From Candidatus Lokiarchaeota archaeon (GTDB lineage Archaea; Asgardarchaeota; Thorarchaeia; Thorarchaeales; Thorarchaeaceae), in contig WJIL01000083.1 of assembly GCA_014730275.1 (NCBI GenBank), forward strand, positions 1 to 37,523: a DNA stretch of 37,523 nucleotides, in the 5' to 3' direction. Positions within the stretch are counted from its first letter, which is position 1, and each line of letters starts with the position of its first letter. Under the pieces are notes generated by a model. It searched no databases. It was not told where the DNA came from and worked only from the letters and a program-made list of their open reading frames with translations. This document shows, piece by piece, positions 1 to 9,573 of this stretch. The position numbers and the translations under genes are program-made.

Positions 1-63
1 CTGCAGAATCAGGCTCCTTGCCTCACTTGGAGGACGCCAGATGCTGCCTTCGTATTCTAGCAT
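1..63 (-). CDS. Radical SAM protein, N-terminal 21 codons (runs off window)
   Basis: The reverse complement of 63-1 opens with ATG and encodes MLEYEGSIWRPPSEARSLIL before leaving the window. The Y-E-G-x-x-W/Y-R-P-P-S-E-A opening followed by S-L-I-L-Q is the characteristic start of a family of radical SAM enzymes in which the CxxxCxxC cluster motif follows a few residues later; that motif lies outside the window, so the call rests on the N-terminal signature alone. On the minus strand a TATA-like CCTATAATAAG lies at about 105-115, some 45 nt upstream of the ATG, which fits an archaeal promoter with a short leader. It is divergent from the giant gene that follows. The substrate cannot be inferred. 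Confidence 0.7.
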   Translation of the reverse strand, partial: MLEYEGSIWRPPSEARSLILQ

Positions 64-260
64 GATTTATACCGACTCTTGAGGAATGTTGTCTTTCTAG
101 GCTTCTTATTATAGGGTTGTTGTAACGGTGACCAATCGGAACGGTACTGGCAAATCAGCCTTTTGAAAATACATTAGGACACTCGATTTCTCGAAGGGAG
201 CAAACCATGACTATGTTTTTATGAGCCTATCCCAAGACATGTTTGAGGAGTGAAGCCGTT
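64..260. promoter_or_regulatory. Divergent intergenic promoter region
   Basis: This spacer separates the minus-strand radical SAM gene from the plus-strand surface protein. It holds a minus-strand TATA-like element near 105-115. At 245-251 it holds GAGGAGT, a Shine-Dalgarno-like stretch about nine bases before the TTG at 261. No open frame of note is present. The plus-strand promoter is not clear; an A/T-rich stretch around 165-175 is the best candidate. Confidence 0.45.
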
Positions 261-3200
261 TTGAGCACGCGTTCGCCACATTCAAGAATTTTCCTACTTG
301 TAGCAATTGGAGTTCTGTTAGTCATTTCTATTTCTAATAACGGAGTAACGATGGATTCCCAAGACCATTTCGACCATGATTCATTTGATGCTGATGACAC
401 AGATGCAGCTCCGGTTGGAGTATCCAAACATAGTGAATCTGGAGATAGAAACTTGACTTCGAGCATGACTATAGAGGATACCAGTTGGACTTCCTCTAGG
501 GGAATCAATGTGACAAGTGGAGCAGATGTTGTCTTCAGGAATGTTAGCTTCTGGTTGAATAATGCCGAGTACCCCTCTGCGTGGATTACTGTTGAGGATG
601 GAGCCACGCTTGTACTGGATAATTGCACAATCGAACATGACCCGGACGGTGCAGCGCCTGGAATAAGATACCTAGACGGAACTGATGGAAATATCACAAA
701 CACGAGAATTCTCAATTTTACAAAAATAGACATTGGAAATTTAGCATCAGATGGCTTCACATTGTATGGCAATGAGTTCCTAGATTGGAGTGCGCTGCAA
801 CCGATCGTGGTGCAGGGTACAGGAGAGGTAAATATAACGGCAAATGAATTTACCAATCTTGGCGATGAACGACTTTACAATCTTATCGATTTAATTGACT
901 CTCCAAACGCAACTATTGTTGGCAACAGCTTTCACGATTTTGGAATTAAAGAGAGAGGAACCTTTTGGGCCACCTGGTTGAGAGGACTCATAGATGCTGA
1001 TGTCGGAGCTATTATTGCGAACAATACTTTCGAAAACATCGGTAGAGTTGGCAGTGGGGGTTTCTACTGCATTAACGCTAATGACGATAATCTCACAATA
1101 GATTCCAATATCTTTTCCAATATACGGGGTTTTGGTCTCAAAATCTATGGGACCGAGCACCTCAATGTTACAGGCAACCTCTTCAGAAATATGACGGGAA
1201 CTACAGAGACGTCGAAAAATGAATATGAGTCGAGCGGGGCAATTCTGGTTAGCATAACTGAATCTTCCAACGGAACTGGAATCATAATCGAACACAATCG
1301 GATAGACAATGTAGCTGGTGCCGGGATTTTCCAAGAAAAGTCAAACAACATCACGGTCAGATACAACACCTTGTCATCCTGCAATGGTTCCGCGCTAAGA
1401 TTTGGTGATGAGGGAAGTATTGACTATGGCTCTTTTGGGAAGACCTACGGAAACTTGTTCTTTGAGAATTCCATAGGCATTTTCATCCAGAATGGCTCGG
1501 ATAACACGTTTTACCGGAACGCATTTATCAACAATGATCTAGCTGCTAGGGATTACAATCATACGCGCAATGAGTGGAACAATTCCGCCTATGGCAACCT
1601 GTGGTTTAATGATTACCAGGAAGAAGACTCCAACAGCGATTGGTTAGGCGATACAACACCATTCAACTATGACGAGAACATTACTGACAACCACCCCGTC
1701 TTCAGAATAGGAGAACTACCACCGTCAAGTGGAGTCTGGGAAATCGAAATACCGACCGTATTCCAGTGGAACAGCATATCAGTACCTGCGGATATTGCTG
1801 TAGTCAACTCTACTTTCGGTGCGTTTGGTGTTCTCAACACGACAGTAAATCTGGTCAATAATCCAACCCAGGTGACAATTGAAAATAATACCGTAGCTGG
1901 GTTCCTGAATGCAACATTCACGAAGGGGCTTTCTATCGATACATATGTTAGCACTTCGTTGCAGACTTCCCTGATTCAAGGAGACTTGACATTCAATGGC
2001 CACGATGTTGGACAGCAGATTGAAGGCTCAATAGTTACGGGTGATACCCTGATTCAACATATCGATGGTTTCATGATGAATGACAACTATCTGAATGGCA
2101 CCACCGGTTTGCAGTACATTTCGAATTGCATCGCAGACAATAACACCTTCAATGATCAGCTCTCGATTGATGATTCGATTGATTGCACATTCTCCAACGC
2201 GAGTCTCAAAGGTGATTTGGGAATAGATGGTCCTTCTTATTACATTACATTCGAAGATTCAACTTTTGATTCTCTGACCATTTTTGGTCCCACGACAATT
2301 AATCGTGATGTCCACTATATCACCTTCGACAACTGCACCTTCGATACGACCTCTTGGCAGTTGGGGGCCGATTATCGGTTTGTCAACATCCTCGATAGTA
2401 CATTCTACAGCGGTTTTGATGTAACTTATGATCCTGTGCATAATGTGAGTGTACTAAACAATGAATTCTACCTGAACGGAGGAACAGCTGTTGATATCGA
2501 TGGTGACAATGCCACAGTAACCGGAAACTACATTGTCAATTCCACTAACGCCATAGTCATTGGCGCTAGTTCTAATGCCTATACCCCGGTGGTCAATGAG
2601 AATGAGATAGTGAATATCACTGGAAATGGAATTGACATCCTAACAGACGCTTCACAACTACAAATAAAATCGAACTGGATATCAAACTGCTCTGGTTTCG
2701 GAATCCGCGCACATGGGGTAAGCAACCATTCAGTGATCAGCAATAACTATGTGGAGCTGGCTGGGAGCTACGGAATCTATATTGAAGCCTACCCCGTTGG
2801 AGTACACGGTTACTTTAGCAATGTCACACACAATGTAGTGAAATCCTGTGCCGGAAACGGAATAGAGATTGATGAGCTGGACAATAGTACGATTTTCAAC
2901 AACACACTCACCATGAATGGTGGTTTTGGTGTCGTGCCTACCAGTTGTGGTGACGCGGCCTTCTGGATGAATATTCTCTATGAAAACGATGCTGGCAACA
3001 TAGATGGTGCCGGAGGGATGCAGTTCGATAATGGCACCCATGGGAATTTCTGGGGTCCATCAGGGCCCGAAGGCAATGATTACTATCATGGCTATGACGA
3101 TGGAACTGGCAATCCTTGGATTGGTGATGTTCCTTACGAAGTCGCTTCTGGCATCTACGATAATTACCCGCTTTTGCATAACCAACCGATGTTTCTGAAC

Positions 3201-6200
3201 AACCCCGCAGTCATTGATACCGTATTCTTCGTTAATTTCCGTCTTATTGTCTTGAATACGACTGCTTATCCTCAGCAGGATATGTGGATACGTCAAGGTG
3301 GAAATCTAACCCTAGTTGGTACCACTATCGAGTTTCAATCTGATGCTTCCCACGTACAATCAATAATCGTAGAAACAGGTTGCGAACTTAGACTCATTCG
3401 GGGTGCCACCATTACAGCCAACAATACTCAAGCAACCTATGGATTTGGTCTCAGAAGTGGCGCCAGACTAGTCATGAACAACGCCTCAATCTATCGATGC
3501 GGCTATGGAGCAGGGAATCCGGGATTCCTTGTCAACATCACTACGATCTCATTCAACAATCTGAGGATAGGAGATTCCAACATCGGAATGGAGCTCTATC
3601 AAACAAGCCTGAATGTTTCGAATGTTAGATTCACGGATTGCGGAGTAGGCCTTCTTGTGAGAGGATGCTCTTCTTGCAACATCAGTAGCTTTACTTTCAG
3701 CAATGTCGATAGTGGAGTACAAATCAATTCGTCTAGCGATTGCACAGTCTCCATGAACGACTTCACGGGATGCAATGACTACGGGCTATCCATAGATCCC
3801 GCCTCAGTAAACATTGTTGTTCGCGACAACGAGTTTGTTGAAATCAACACTGCGGCGGTCTACATCGCGTCGAGTGGAAATGAAATCTACATGAACGCGT
3901 TTGTGAACAATACATACCATATCGACGAAGCAGGATCTCTGAGCAATACGTATAACAACGGCACTTTCGGCAACTTCTACTTCGACTATGATGGAGTGGA
4001 TGATGACGCTAGCTTGATAGGAGACACACCATACTCTTCTGCTATATCAGATGTTGACGATCCATTGCCAATGATAGTATATGGCTCACTTCCGACTCCG
4101 ACCGGGTGGACCGTGGACAGGCTCACTATCGCGCTTAATACCAACTATACGATCACGGGTGATGTAGACGTTAATAGCAATCTCATGCTCTTTGATACTC
4201 GACTGTGGATGAACTCGTCAGAATCTGCAACCTATCTAACAATAACTGTCTATGATGGAGCGAGCTTGACTTCTCATGCTGCTACTATCAGAGCTGTGAA
4301 TGCAAGCCATAGGTTCAAGCTTACAGCAAATGCGGGTTCAGCTATCTGGATTTACGATACACAGCTAATCTATCAGCATTGGTTGCTGTCGCGAACAACG
4401 GACATAGTCGTACTGAATACAACCTTCACAAATGTATATGACGGGATTGCTCTTTTGGGTGGTGGAACAGGAAATATTACCCTTAGGAACTGCACCGTCA
4501 ATTCAGCGGAACATCATGCACTCTTCATAGATCAATACAGCAACATCACAATCCGCGATTGGGTCTTCGATTCTGTTTACATCGCGATATATCTCGATCA
4601 ATCAGCAGACATCTACATAGAAAACATACTGGTTCATGGATGCACACATGGGATCCGTTACGAGGATACTTCAGGTGTGGTGGGTGTAAGCAATTCAGAT
4701 TTCTATGAAGCTGGCTATGTTATCACGGGAAATATCGATCGGTCTGGCCCTGCTGAGAAGCTGTTAGTAGACGGCATTAACGCCTATAAGACCGAGACCA
4801 TGGGTATCAATTGTTATTACGTAAACAATGCAACAGTACTCAATTCTCACATTGAGATGAATGGTGCCGGGCGAGCCTATCACTTCGACTGGCAGACGAC
4901 AGAGTATCTTCTGTGGAATTCCTATGCCTTCAACGGGACCTATGGTGCTTATGTCGATGATTACTCAAATGGAACTATCAATGAATGTGACTTCTATAAC
5001 TTCACGACCGGCGTAAGCCTAAGTGACGTTGTCATGCCTGCGAACCTTAGTCTGGTTGGCAATCTATTCTATGGTTGCGACACTGGACTCCTTGGAAGTG
5101 GGAGTGTTGCCATCGGATCGAGCGCCAATACTTTCAGATACTGCGGTAAAGCAATCGATGCTGTTGACTCAAGTTGGAGTAGTTTCCAAAACAACGAGTT
5201 CTTTGACTCAAACTATGGAATCTATACAACTAACGACAATTTCCAGTACTGTCAGATAGCCGGAAACTCTTACATTGATACTAATTATCCCATCTACATG
5301 AACGGAGACCAAGACAGCTTCCAAATTGAAAATGAAACGATGCAGAATTGCATTGATGGTATAACCCTGTATGGTACTTACAATGAGTATGTTGGTATAG
5401 ACAACATAACCATGAGCGGAGTAGCCGGAAATGCAATCTATCTGAGGTTCTGTAACAATGTTCTGCTATCAAACCTAACCTTTGATAATTTCACCTATGG
5501 AGTGTTCATGAAACGTGAAGCACTAAATGTGGTCATGAATGCGAGTAGCTTCACGAATGGAGATTGGGCAGTCCATCTGGAAGACCCCTCTCTAACTATG
5601 AGAGATTGCACAATATCTGGTATGACTTCGGGCGCCTTTGAATATGCAGATCTTTGGTCCCCTGATTTGTATCTCGATATTGATACCAGCAATACGCTCG
5701 AAGGACTACCAATCTACTCCTACTTCAACGTATCAGATTCAGTCATATACGGCCATGAAACATACTCTTTGTCGGTCATCAAATCAAGCAACGTTACTTT
5801 GGCAGAATTCGAAGTACAGGAAATGGATGACCTTCTCATTTTCGATTCCACAAATGTGACTATGTCCAACTCTAGTATCTATGCGGACATTTCCGTGGAA
5901 GGCAGCAATTACACTTTCATCGGAAACGTTTTCGACAATGTTACTGTCGATTTCATCAATACGATGGATAACGTGACCTTCACGCTGAATGCCTTTCTTA
6001 CTGACTATGACTTTTTGAACGAATGGCAAGCAAACGATTTCTACTTGAATGGCTCAGAATATGGCAACTACTGGTACGATTATTCAGGTACGGACTCAGA
6101 TGATGATGGCATCGGTGACACTCCTTTCGATGTTACAAGTGCGGGTGAGACTGACTATTACCCATTAATGACTAACCCTCTGGAATACTCGGTTACGATA

Positions 6201-8024
6201 AGCATATACGCCCCTCTCGATGGTGTTACCCTTCAAGGAATCACGAGTGTTTCAGTCAATGTTGATGTTGATGCCGGGTTCTACTATGAAGGTTCTACTA
6301 CGGTATCCACAATAATCACCGTAGATGGTTCAGAGATAGGAAGTGGCGGTGAAGGAGATATAGAATTCAGCTGGAACACTACTGAGCATGACGATGGTCC
6401 TTACACCCTCAGGGTGACCGCTACTGTTAACGCTGTTGAAGACTTCACAGAGGAAATCTCAATCACGCTTGACAATACCGGACCCACTTTGGATCCCGAA
6501 ATAGAAGATGGCAAGGCAACAGATGATAGCAGCCCAAGCTGGCGAGTAGATGCTACGGATGAGCTTTCAAACTTGGCTTGGATTGCTGTCTATCTGGACG
6601 GATCGGAAGTATCGAATGAAACAGCGTCTGGTCAAAGCGATTACCTTGATTTCACTCTTAGTTTGACCGAGGAGAGAAGCTACGAGCTTTGCCTATGCTC
6701 GATGGACGAGGTCGGAAATATAGGCATGGTTAATCTGACCATCTACTACGACATAACCGCCCCTGATCTTTCCTCACCTTCAGATTTCAGCTATGAAGAG
6801 GGTGCTACGGGGAACGCCATTACTTGGACTGCAAGCGATCTGACACCTAGCCATTACAATGTTACTGTGGATGGAAGTCCATGGACCAACGGCGATTGGA
6901 ATGGCTCTGACATCGAGATCAATGTGGATGGTCTTGATGTCGGATTCAACACAGTACGCATTGAGGTGCACGACCAGGCTGGCAACTATGCAATAGATGA
7001 AGTAGAAGTGACCGTTACCGTAGCAGGTGCACCTAGCATTGACCATCCTGCAGATATCGAGTATGATGAAGGTTCAACAGGGCATAGTATAACCTGGAAC
7101 CCGGATGACGTCAGTCCAGATTCATATGTTGTGTTTCGAAATGGATCAGAAGAAGAATCCGGCAATTGGGATGGTTCATCAATAACAGTGCCAGTAGATG
7201 GCCTTGGATTAGGAGTGTACAATTTCACAATAGTGGTTAACAATACAGGTGGCTATTCAGTAGCGGACATTGTTTTCGTGACAGTAGTAGATGGTACTCC
7301 TCCCACAATCAATGAGCCGGGAGATATCTGGTTTGATGAAGGTGATTCCGGGTGGTCCATATCGTGGAATCCTGATGATGACCACCCCGCAAGCTATGAG
7401 ATCTTCAGAAACGGAACACTAGTGAAGTCGGGAGCATGGAATTCCACAGAGGAAACCATCACTATCTCCCTTGAAGGCCTCAGTGGCGGCGTCTACAATT
7501 ACACTGCAGTTGTGTATGATGTTGGCACAAACAGCGTATCGGATGATGTAATTGTTCATGTGATACCAGACACCGATCCGCCAGTAATTCCTGATCCTCC
7601 GGCAGATATCAACTTCCAAGAAGGGCAGACTGGAATAGAGATCTCTTGGCATGCCTCTGATGCCAATCCGGCAAGCTACGTCATATTCAGAAATGGTAGT
7701 CAGATTAAAGCAGGCGCTTGGAATTCGTCATCTGAGCCTATCACCATCTCTCTTGATGGTTTGGAAGATGGCATCTGGAACTACACCGTGATTCTGAAGG
7801 ATATCCATGACCAATCGGTAAGCGATACCGTCATCGTTACTGTGAATCCTTCAACCACAACTACAACGACAACAACTACTGGAACCACCGAGACAACCAC
7901 ATCAACTACAACCACAGGACCACCTCCTGCACCCTTGCCGATTGAAATCATCATAGCAATCGTTGGAGCAGTTGGAGCCATTGTGGTTGTTATAGTGATA
8001 GTCGTTATGAAGAAGCGGAAGTAG
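261..8024 (+). CDS. Giant secreted NosD-like beta-helix / Ig-repeat surface protein with Thr stalk and C-terminal TM anchor
   Basis: This roughly 2587-aa protein opens with a signal sequence (RIFLLVAIGVLLVISI). Residues of about 60-1970 are short N-x-F/I...G-I-x-I...N-x-I/T-x-x-N repeats of right-handed parallel beta-helices (NosD/Beta_helix families). Four blocks end in the NosD-type cap G-N-x-W/F...G-D-x-P-(Y/F), around residues 463, 955, 1254 and 1952. Ig-like domains follow (about 1975-2528), including four roughly 90-residue repeats with the pattern E-G-x-T/S-G-x-x-I-x-W. A pure Thr-rich stalk, one TM helix (about 2560-2582) and a K-K-R-K tail close it, giving an extracellular, membrane-anchored topology. 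N-x-S/T sequons are dense throughout, suggesting heavy N-glycosylation. TTG 261 is preferred over TTG 243 because the GAGGAG motif lies just before it. NosD relatives bind or deliver copper, but in archaea such proteins are mostly surface or adhesion proteins, so ligand and function are unknown. Confidence 0.85.
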   Translation: MSTRSPHSRIFLLVAIGVLLVISISNNGVTMDSQDHFDHDSFDADDTDAAPVGVSKHSESGDRNLTSSMTIEDTSWTSSRGINVTSGADVVFRNVSFWLNNAEYPSAWITVEDGATLVLDNCTIEHDPDGAAPGIRYLDGTDGNITNTRILNFTKIDIGNLASDGFTLYGNEFLDWSALQPIVVQGTGEVNITANEFTNLGDERLYNLIDLIDSPNATIVGNSFHDFGIKERGTFWATWLRGLIDADVGAIIANNTFENIGRVGSGGFYCINANDDNLTIDSNIFSNIRGFGLKIYGTEHLNVTGNLFRNMTGTTETSKNEYESSGAILVSITESSNGTGIIIEHNRIDNVAGAGIFQEKSNNITVRYNTLSSCNGSALRFGDEGSIDYGSFGKTYGNLFFENSIGIFIQNGSDNTFYRNAFINNDLAARDYNHTRNEWNNSAYGNLWFNDYQEEDSNSDWLGDTTPFNYDENITDNHPVFRIGELPPSSGVWEIEIPTVFQWNSISVPADIAVVNSTFGAFGVLNTTVNLVNNPTQVTIENNTVAGFLNATFTKGLSIDTYVSTSLQTSLIQGDLTFNGHDVGQQIEGSIVTGDTLIQHIDGFMMNDNYLNGTTGLQYISNCIADNNTFNDQLSIDDSIDCTFSNASLKGDLGIDGPSYYITFEDSTFDSLTIFGPTTINRDVHYITFDNCTFDTTSWQLGADYRFVNILDSTFYSGFDVTYDPVHNVSVLNNEFYLNGGTAVDIDGDNATVTGNYIVNSTNAIVIGASSNAYTPVVNENEIVNITGNGIDILTDASQLQIKSNWISNCSGFGIRAHGVSNHSVISNNYVELAGSYGIYIEAYPVGVHGYFSNVTHNVVKSCAGNGIEIDELDNSTIFNNTLTMNGGFGVVPTSCGDAAFWMNILYENDAGNIDGAGGMQFDNGTHGNFWGPSGPEGNDYYHGYDDGTGNPWIGDVPYEVASGIYDNYPLLHNQPMFLNNPAVIDTVFFVNFRLIVLNTTAYPQQDMWIRQGGNLTLVGTTIEFQSDASHVQSIIVETGCELRLIRGATITANNTQATYGFGLRSGARLVMNNASIYRCGYGAGNPGFLVNITTISFNNLRIGDSNIGMELYQTSLNVSNVRFTDCGVGLLVRGCSSCNISSFTFSNVDSGVQINSSSDCTVSMNDFTGCNDYGLSIDPASVNIVVRDNEFVEINTAAVYIASSGNEIYMNAFVNNTYHIDEAGSLSNTYNNGTFGNFYFDYDGVDDDASLIGDTPYSSAISDVDDPLPMIVYGSLPTPTGWTVDRLTIALNTNYTITGDVDVNSNLMLFDTRLWMNSSESATYLTITVYDGASLTSHAATIRAVNASHRFKLTANAGSAIWIYDTQLIYQHWLLSRTTDIVVLNTTFTNVYDGIALLGGGTGNITLRNCTVNSAEHHALFIDQYSNITIRDWVFDSVYIAIYLDQSADIYIENILVHGCTHGIRYEDTSGVVGVSNSDFYEAGYVITGNIDRSGPAEKLLVDGINAYKTETMGINCYYVNNATVLNSHIEMNGAGRAYHFDWQTTEYLLWNSYAFNGTYGAYVDDYSNGTINECDFYNFTTGVSLSDVVMPANLSLVGNLFYGCDTGLLGSGSVAIGSSANTFRYCGKAIDAVDSSWSSFQNNEFFDSNYGIYTTNDNFQYCQIAGNSYIDTNYPIYMNGDQDSFQIENETMQNCIDGITLYGTYNEYVGIDNITMSGVAGNAIYLRFCNNVLLSNLTFDNFTYGVFMKREALNVVMNASSFTNGDWAVHLEDPSLTMRDCTISGMTSGAFEYADLWSPDLYLDIDTSNTLEGLPIYSYFNVSDSVIYGHETYSLSVIKSSNVTLAEFEVQEMDDLLIFDSTNVTMSNSSIYADISVEGSNYTFIGNVFDNVTVDFINTMDNVTFTLNAFLTDYDFLNEWQANDFYLNGSEYGNYWYDYSGTDSDDDGIGDTPFDVTSAGETDYYPLMTNPLEYSVTISIYAPLDGVTLQGITSVSVNVDVDAGFYYEGSTTVSTIITVDGSEIGSGGEGDIEFSWNTTEHDDGPYTLRVTATVNAVEDFTEEISITLDNTGPTLDPEIEDGKATDDSSPSWRVDATDELSNLAWIAVYLDGSEVSNETASGQSDYLDFTLSLTEERSYELCLCSMDEVGNIGMVNLTIYYDITAPDLSSPSDFSYEEGATGNAITWTASDLTPSHYNVTVDGSPWTNGDWNGSDIEINVDGLDVGFNTVRIEVHDQAGNYAIDEVEVTVTVAGAPSIDHPADIEYDEGSTGHSITWNPDDVSPDSYVVFRNGSEEESGNWDGSSITVPVDGLGLGVYNFTIVVNNTGGYSVADIVFVTVVDGTPPTINEPGDIWFDEGDSGWSISWNPDDDHPASYEIFRNGTLVKSGAWNSTEETITISLEGLSGGVYNYTAVVYDVGTNSVSDDVIVHVIPDTDPPVIPDPPADINFQEGQTGIEISWHASDANPASYVIFRNGSQIKAGAWNSSSEPITISLDGLEDGIWNYTVILKDIHDQSVSDTVIVTVNPSTTTTTTTTTGTTETTTSTTTTGPPPAPLPIEIIIAIVGAVGAIVVVIVIVVMKKRK
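6759..7846 (+). repeat. Four tandem Ig-like repeats inside the giant surface protein
   Basis: Four units of about 270-285 bp begin near 6759, 7030, 7297 and 7580. Each encodes a strand with P-x-D-I/F-x-Y/F-x-E-G, then G-x-x-I-x-W, a central F-R-N-G-S hairpin in units 2-4, then G-L-x-x-G-x-Y/W-N-(Y/F)-T and a closing V-x-V-T-V. They are diverged at DNA level but clearly the same domain. The same unit occurs five times in the protein encoded at 37416-33316. Confidence 0.8.
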
Positions 8025-8090
8025 CCACGCTTTGCGCACCGGCGAATGCTGTAACATGGCGGATGGATAGGAAGATGCGTTGTGTTCTGG

Positions 8091-8115
8091 GTGGAGCCTA
8101 GGTAGAAGGCTCCAC
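8091..8115 (+). terminator. Perfect 8-bp hairpin downstream of the giant gene
   Basis: GTGGAGCC (8091-8098), a nine-base loop, and GGCTCCAC (8108-8115) form a perfect stem 66 nt after the stop of the giant surface gene. No T-run follows, so it is not a classical intrinsic terminator; it could be a 3'-end stabilising stem or the core of a small RNA. The role is inferred from position only. Confidence 0.4.
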
Positions 8116-8224
8116 AGGATATTCCTCGCCCACTGTCGTTCCTGATTCTGTCACACAGCAGCGAAGTGCGCTCTAGATTTATTGGAAAATTTTTACGGTA
8201 TTTGACGGCTATTCTCGGGAAGCA

Positions 8225-8476
8225 ATGGAACTGTCAAAACCAGAACATTCGGGCATCCGACTAATCTTCCAGTTTATCATGATAATCTTTCAATGAGTGG
8301 CGGCTATTACTTCCTTTGAACATCTACTCACTGTAGAGCCAAATTTCGGAGCTGGCACAGATGCCATGCTTATTTTTCTAATATCCTTCATATTGTTCGT
8401 GTTTGTGCATGCACCCTACAGAGTGATTGACGCAATTCTAACACGGGGCGCCGCCAGAAATGTTGAAAGTGAATGA
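8225..8476 (+). pseudogene. Small two-TM membrane protein frame interrupted by one in-frame TGA
   Basis: ATG 8225 opens 23 codons (MELSKPEHSGIRLIFQFIMI...) ending at TGA 8294-8296. The very next codon, GTG 8297, continues in the same frame for 59 codons to TGA 8474. Read through the stop, the product would be 83 aa with two hydrophobic helices: one spanning the stop (L-I-F-Q-F-I-M-I-I-F-Q-*-V-A-A-I) and one at about 47-62 (A-M-L-I-F-L-I-S-F-I-L-F-V-F-V-H), then a basic/polar tail (ending N-V-E-S-E). A TGG-to-TGA change would explain the break and restore a membrane-interface Trp. Alternatives are a sequencing error, two separate peptides, or recoding. I do not recognise the family. A weak TATA-like stretch lies near 8177-8186. 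Confidence 0.45.
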
Positions 8477-8826
8477 AGGAGCCACGAAAAAAATCTCTAT
8501 TCAGTCGTCAATTGGTAACCCTAGTTACTGTGTTTGTTCCTCTGAATATGCGCCAGGGATCATCATGAAACCGTTATGGTCTTCTAAAATCGGGATATAG
8601 GCTCTATGAGCGCCTTTTATTTTACTGAATAAGTTTAAATCCCATTAAATTGCATATTGTGAATTGAAGTGACAAGTTTTACACCAGCTAAGCTATCCTA
8701 GTTGGTAGTGCGGAGCCATACGTTATCTATGATGCGTCTAGGATGCTCAAGCAAGTCGGTTAGTCTTGTCTCTCAATTTACAATCAAAAATCATAAGTTG
8801 TAAGATTCGTATTCTTTGATGAATTC
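8477..8826. other. Gene-free stretch with an orphan promoter-like element
   Basis: No reading frame with protein character is visible on either strand over these 350 nt. The clearest element is the TATA-like TTTAAAT at 8634-8640. The stretch from about 8660 to 8780 is more mixed in composition than the A/T-rich ends and could be a leader or a non-coding RNA, but it has no tRNA-type T arm and no obvious long hairpin. The last 60 nt (8775-8826) are A/T-rich and may hold the promoter of the next gene. Confidence 0.35.
8634..8640 (+). promoter_or_regulatory. Candidate archaeal TATA box without an adjacent gene
   Basis: The TTTAAAT core in the context AATAAGTTTAAATCCC matches the archaeal TATA consensus with an A-rich BRE-like flank upstream. 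Transcription would be expected near 8662. The next supported start codon is at 8827, so either the leader is about 165 nt long or a non-coding transcript starts here. Confidence 0.35.
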
Positions 8827-9477
8827 ATGCTTGTTCAAAACGCGCGCAGAAATTTTGGAATAGGAAGAGATTATGTGAATGAAGAGCCGCCTGATTCAAC
8901 TATGCAGGATAATTGTAAGTCTCTAGAAATCCTTTCAGGTACTGCAGAGAAGGGTCTAGGAGCGTTGCATATTGTTGCAGGAATTTCTCTTTCGATTGCT
9001 CAGCTGATGATTCGACCATGGCACTGGTTTGTTGATTTCGGGTTGATTATGCCCTATTCGCTGGTGATTTTGGGAATAGTCTGTTTCATTCTTCCTGGTC
9101 GGGAATGGTTCAAGGAAACGTTGCTGCCCCGAGTGGAAGAAGGTTTTCTGCTAACGCCATCGGATCGGGAGCGGTATATGAGCTTCGGACGAACATTGAA
9201 CCTAACGATAATCTGTTTTGGATGGGCATGGGCCATCTTATGTCAAGCGGGATGGACCTCTCTTTTCTATCTCGCTATGACTTTCCCTGGTCCATTCAAC
9301 ATTATTGGGAAGGTCATTGCTGAGCTAACTTTTCTTGGCATTTTTGCTGTCTATCCTGGAGGGCTTTTTTTGGCATTTTCACCCCTGGAAAATACCTTGA
9401 TAGAGCATCACTTTGATGATATTCGGCCAATCCATGAGAAAGCCAATGCTATTGCCATGGAGAATATGAGATCTTAG
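8827..9477 (+). CDS. Membrane protein of unknown function, about four TM segments
   Basis: This 216-aa protein has a polar N-terminus of about 45 residues. Hydrophobic segments lie near residues 44-62, 70-94, 127-150 and 160-184, and the C-terminal tail of about 30 residues is charged and contains H-H-F-D-D. The loop between TM2 and TM3 (about 95-125) is amphipathic and charged, placing a sizeable cytosolic or external loop there. I do not recognise a family. The start is uncertain: ATG 8827 has no Shine-Dalgarno site, and ATG 8902 (MQDNC...) would remove 25 polar residues without harming the membrane part. It stands alone, with about 200 nt to the next gene. Confidence 0.65.
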   Translation: MLVQNARRNFGIGRDYVNEEPPDSTMQDNCKSLEILSGTAEKGLGALHIVAGISLSIAQLMIRPWHWFVDFGLIMPYSLVILGIVCFILPGREWFKETLLPRVEEGFLLTPSDRERYMSFGRTLNLTIICFGWAWAILCQAGWTSLFYLAMTFPGPFNIIGKVIAELTFLGIFAVYPGGLFLAFSPLENTLIEHHFDDIRPIHEKANAIAMENMRS

Positions 9478-9573
9478 AAAACAACCGTAAATGGTAATTT
9501 AAGATTCAATTCGAAGACCCTTTTGTGAGGACATATGCAAAAGATACACAAGTGAGGTATTGGACTAAATCAT

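Noticed and set aside
7849-7925. ACN-rich repeat tract as a microsatellite or regulatory repeat
   Set aside because: It encodes the Thr stalk of the surface protein with mixed Thr codons, so coding explains it; the antisense Val-rich frames are shadows.
8294-8296. Selenocysteine reading of the TGA inside the small two-TM frame
   Set aside because: The site lies within a hydrophobic helix with no redox context, and no SECIS-like hairpin was evident; a nonsense change or error is simpler.
8690-8765. tRNA-like stretch (GTTGGTAGTGCGGA resembles a D arm)
   Set aside because: No T arm, no acceptor pairing and no CCA-side complement could be found in the following 60 nt.
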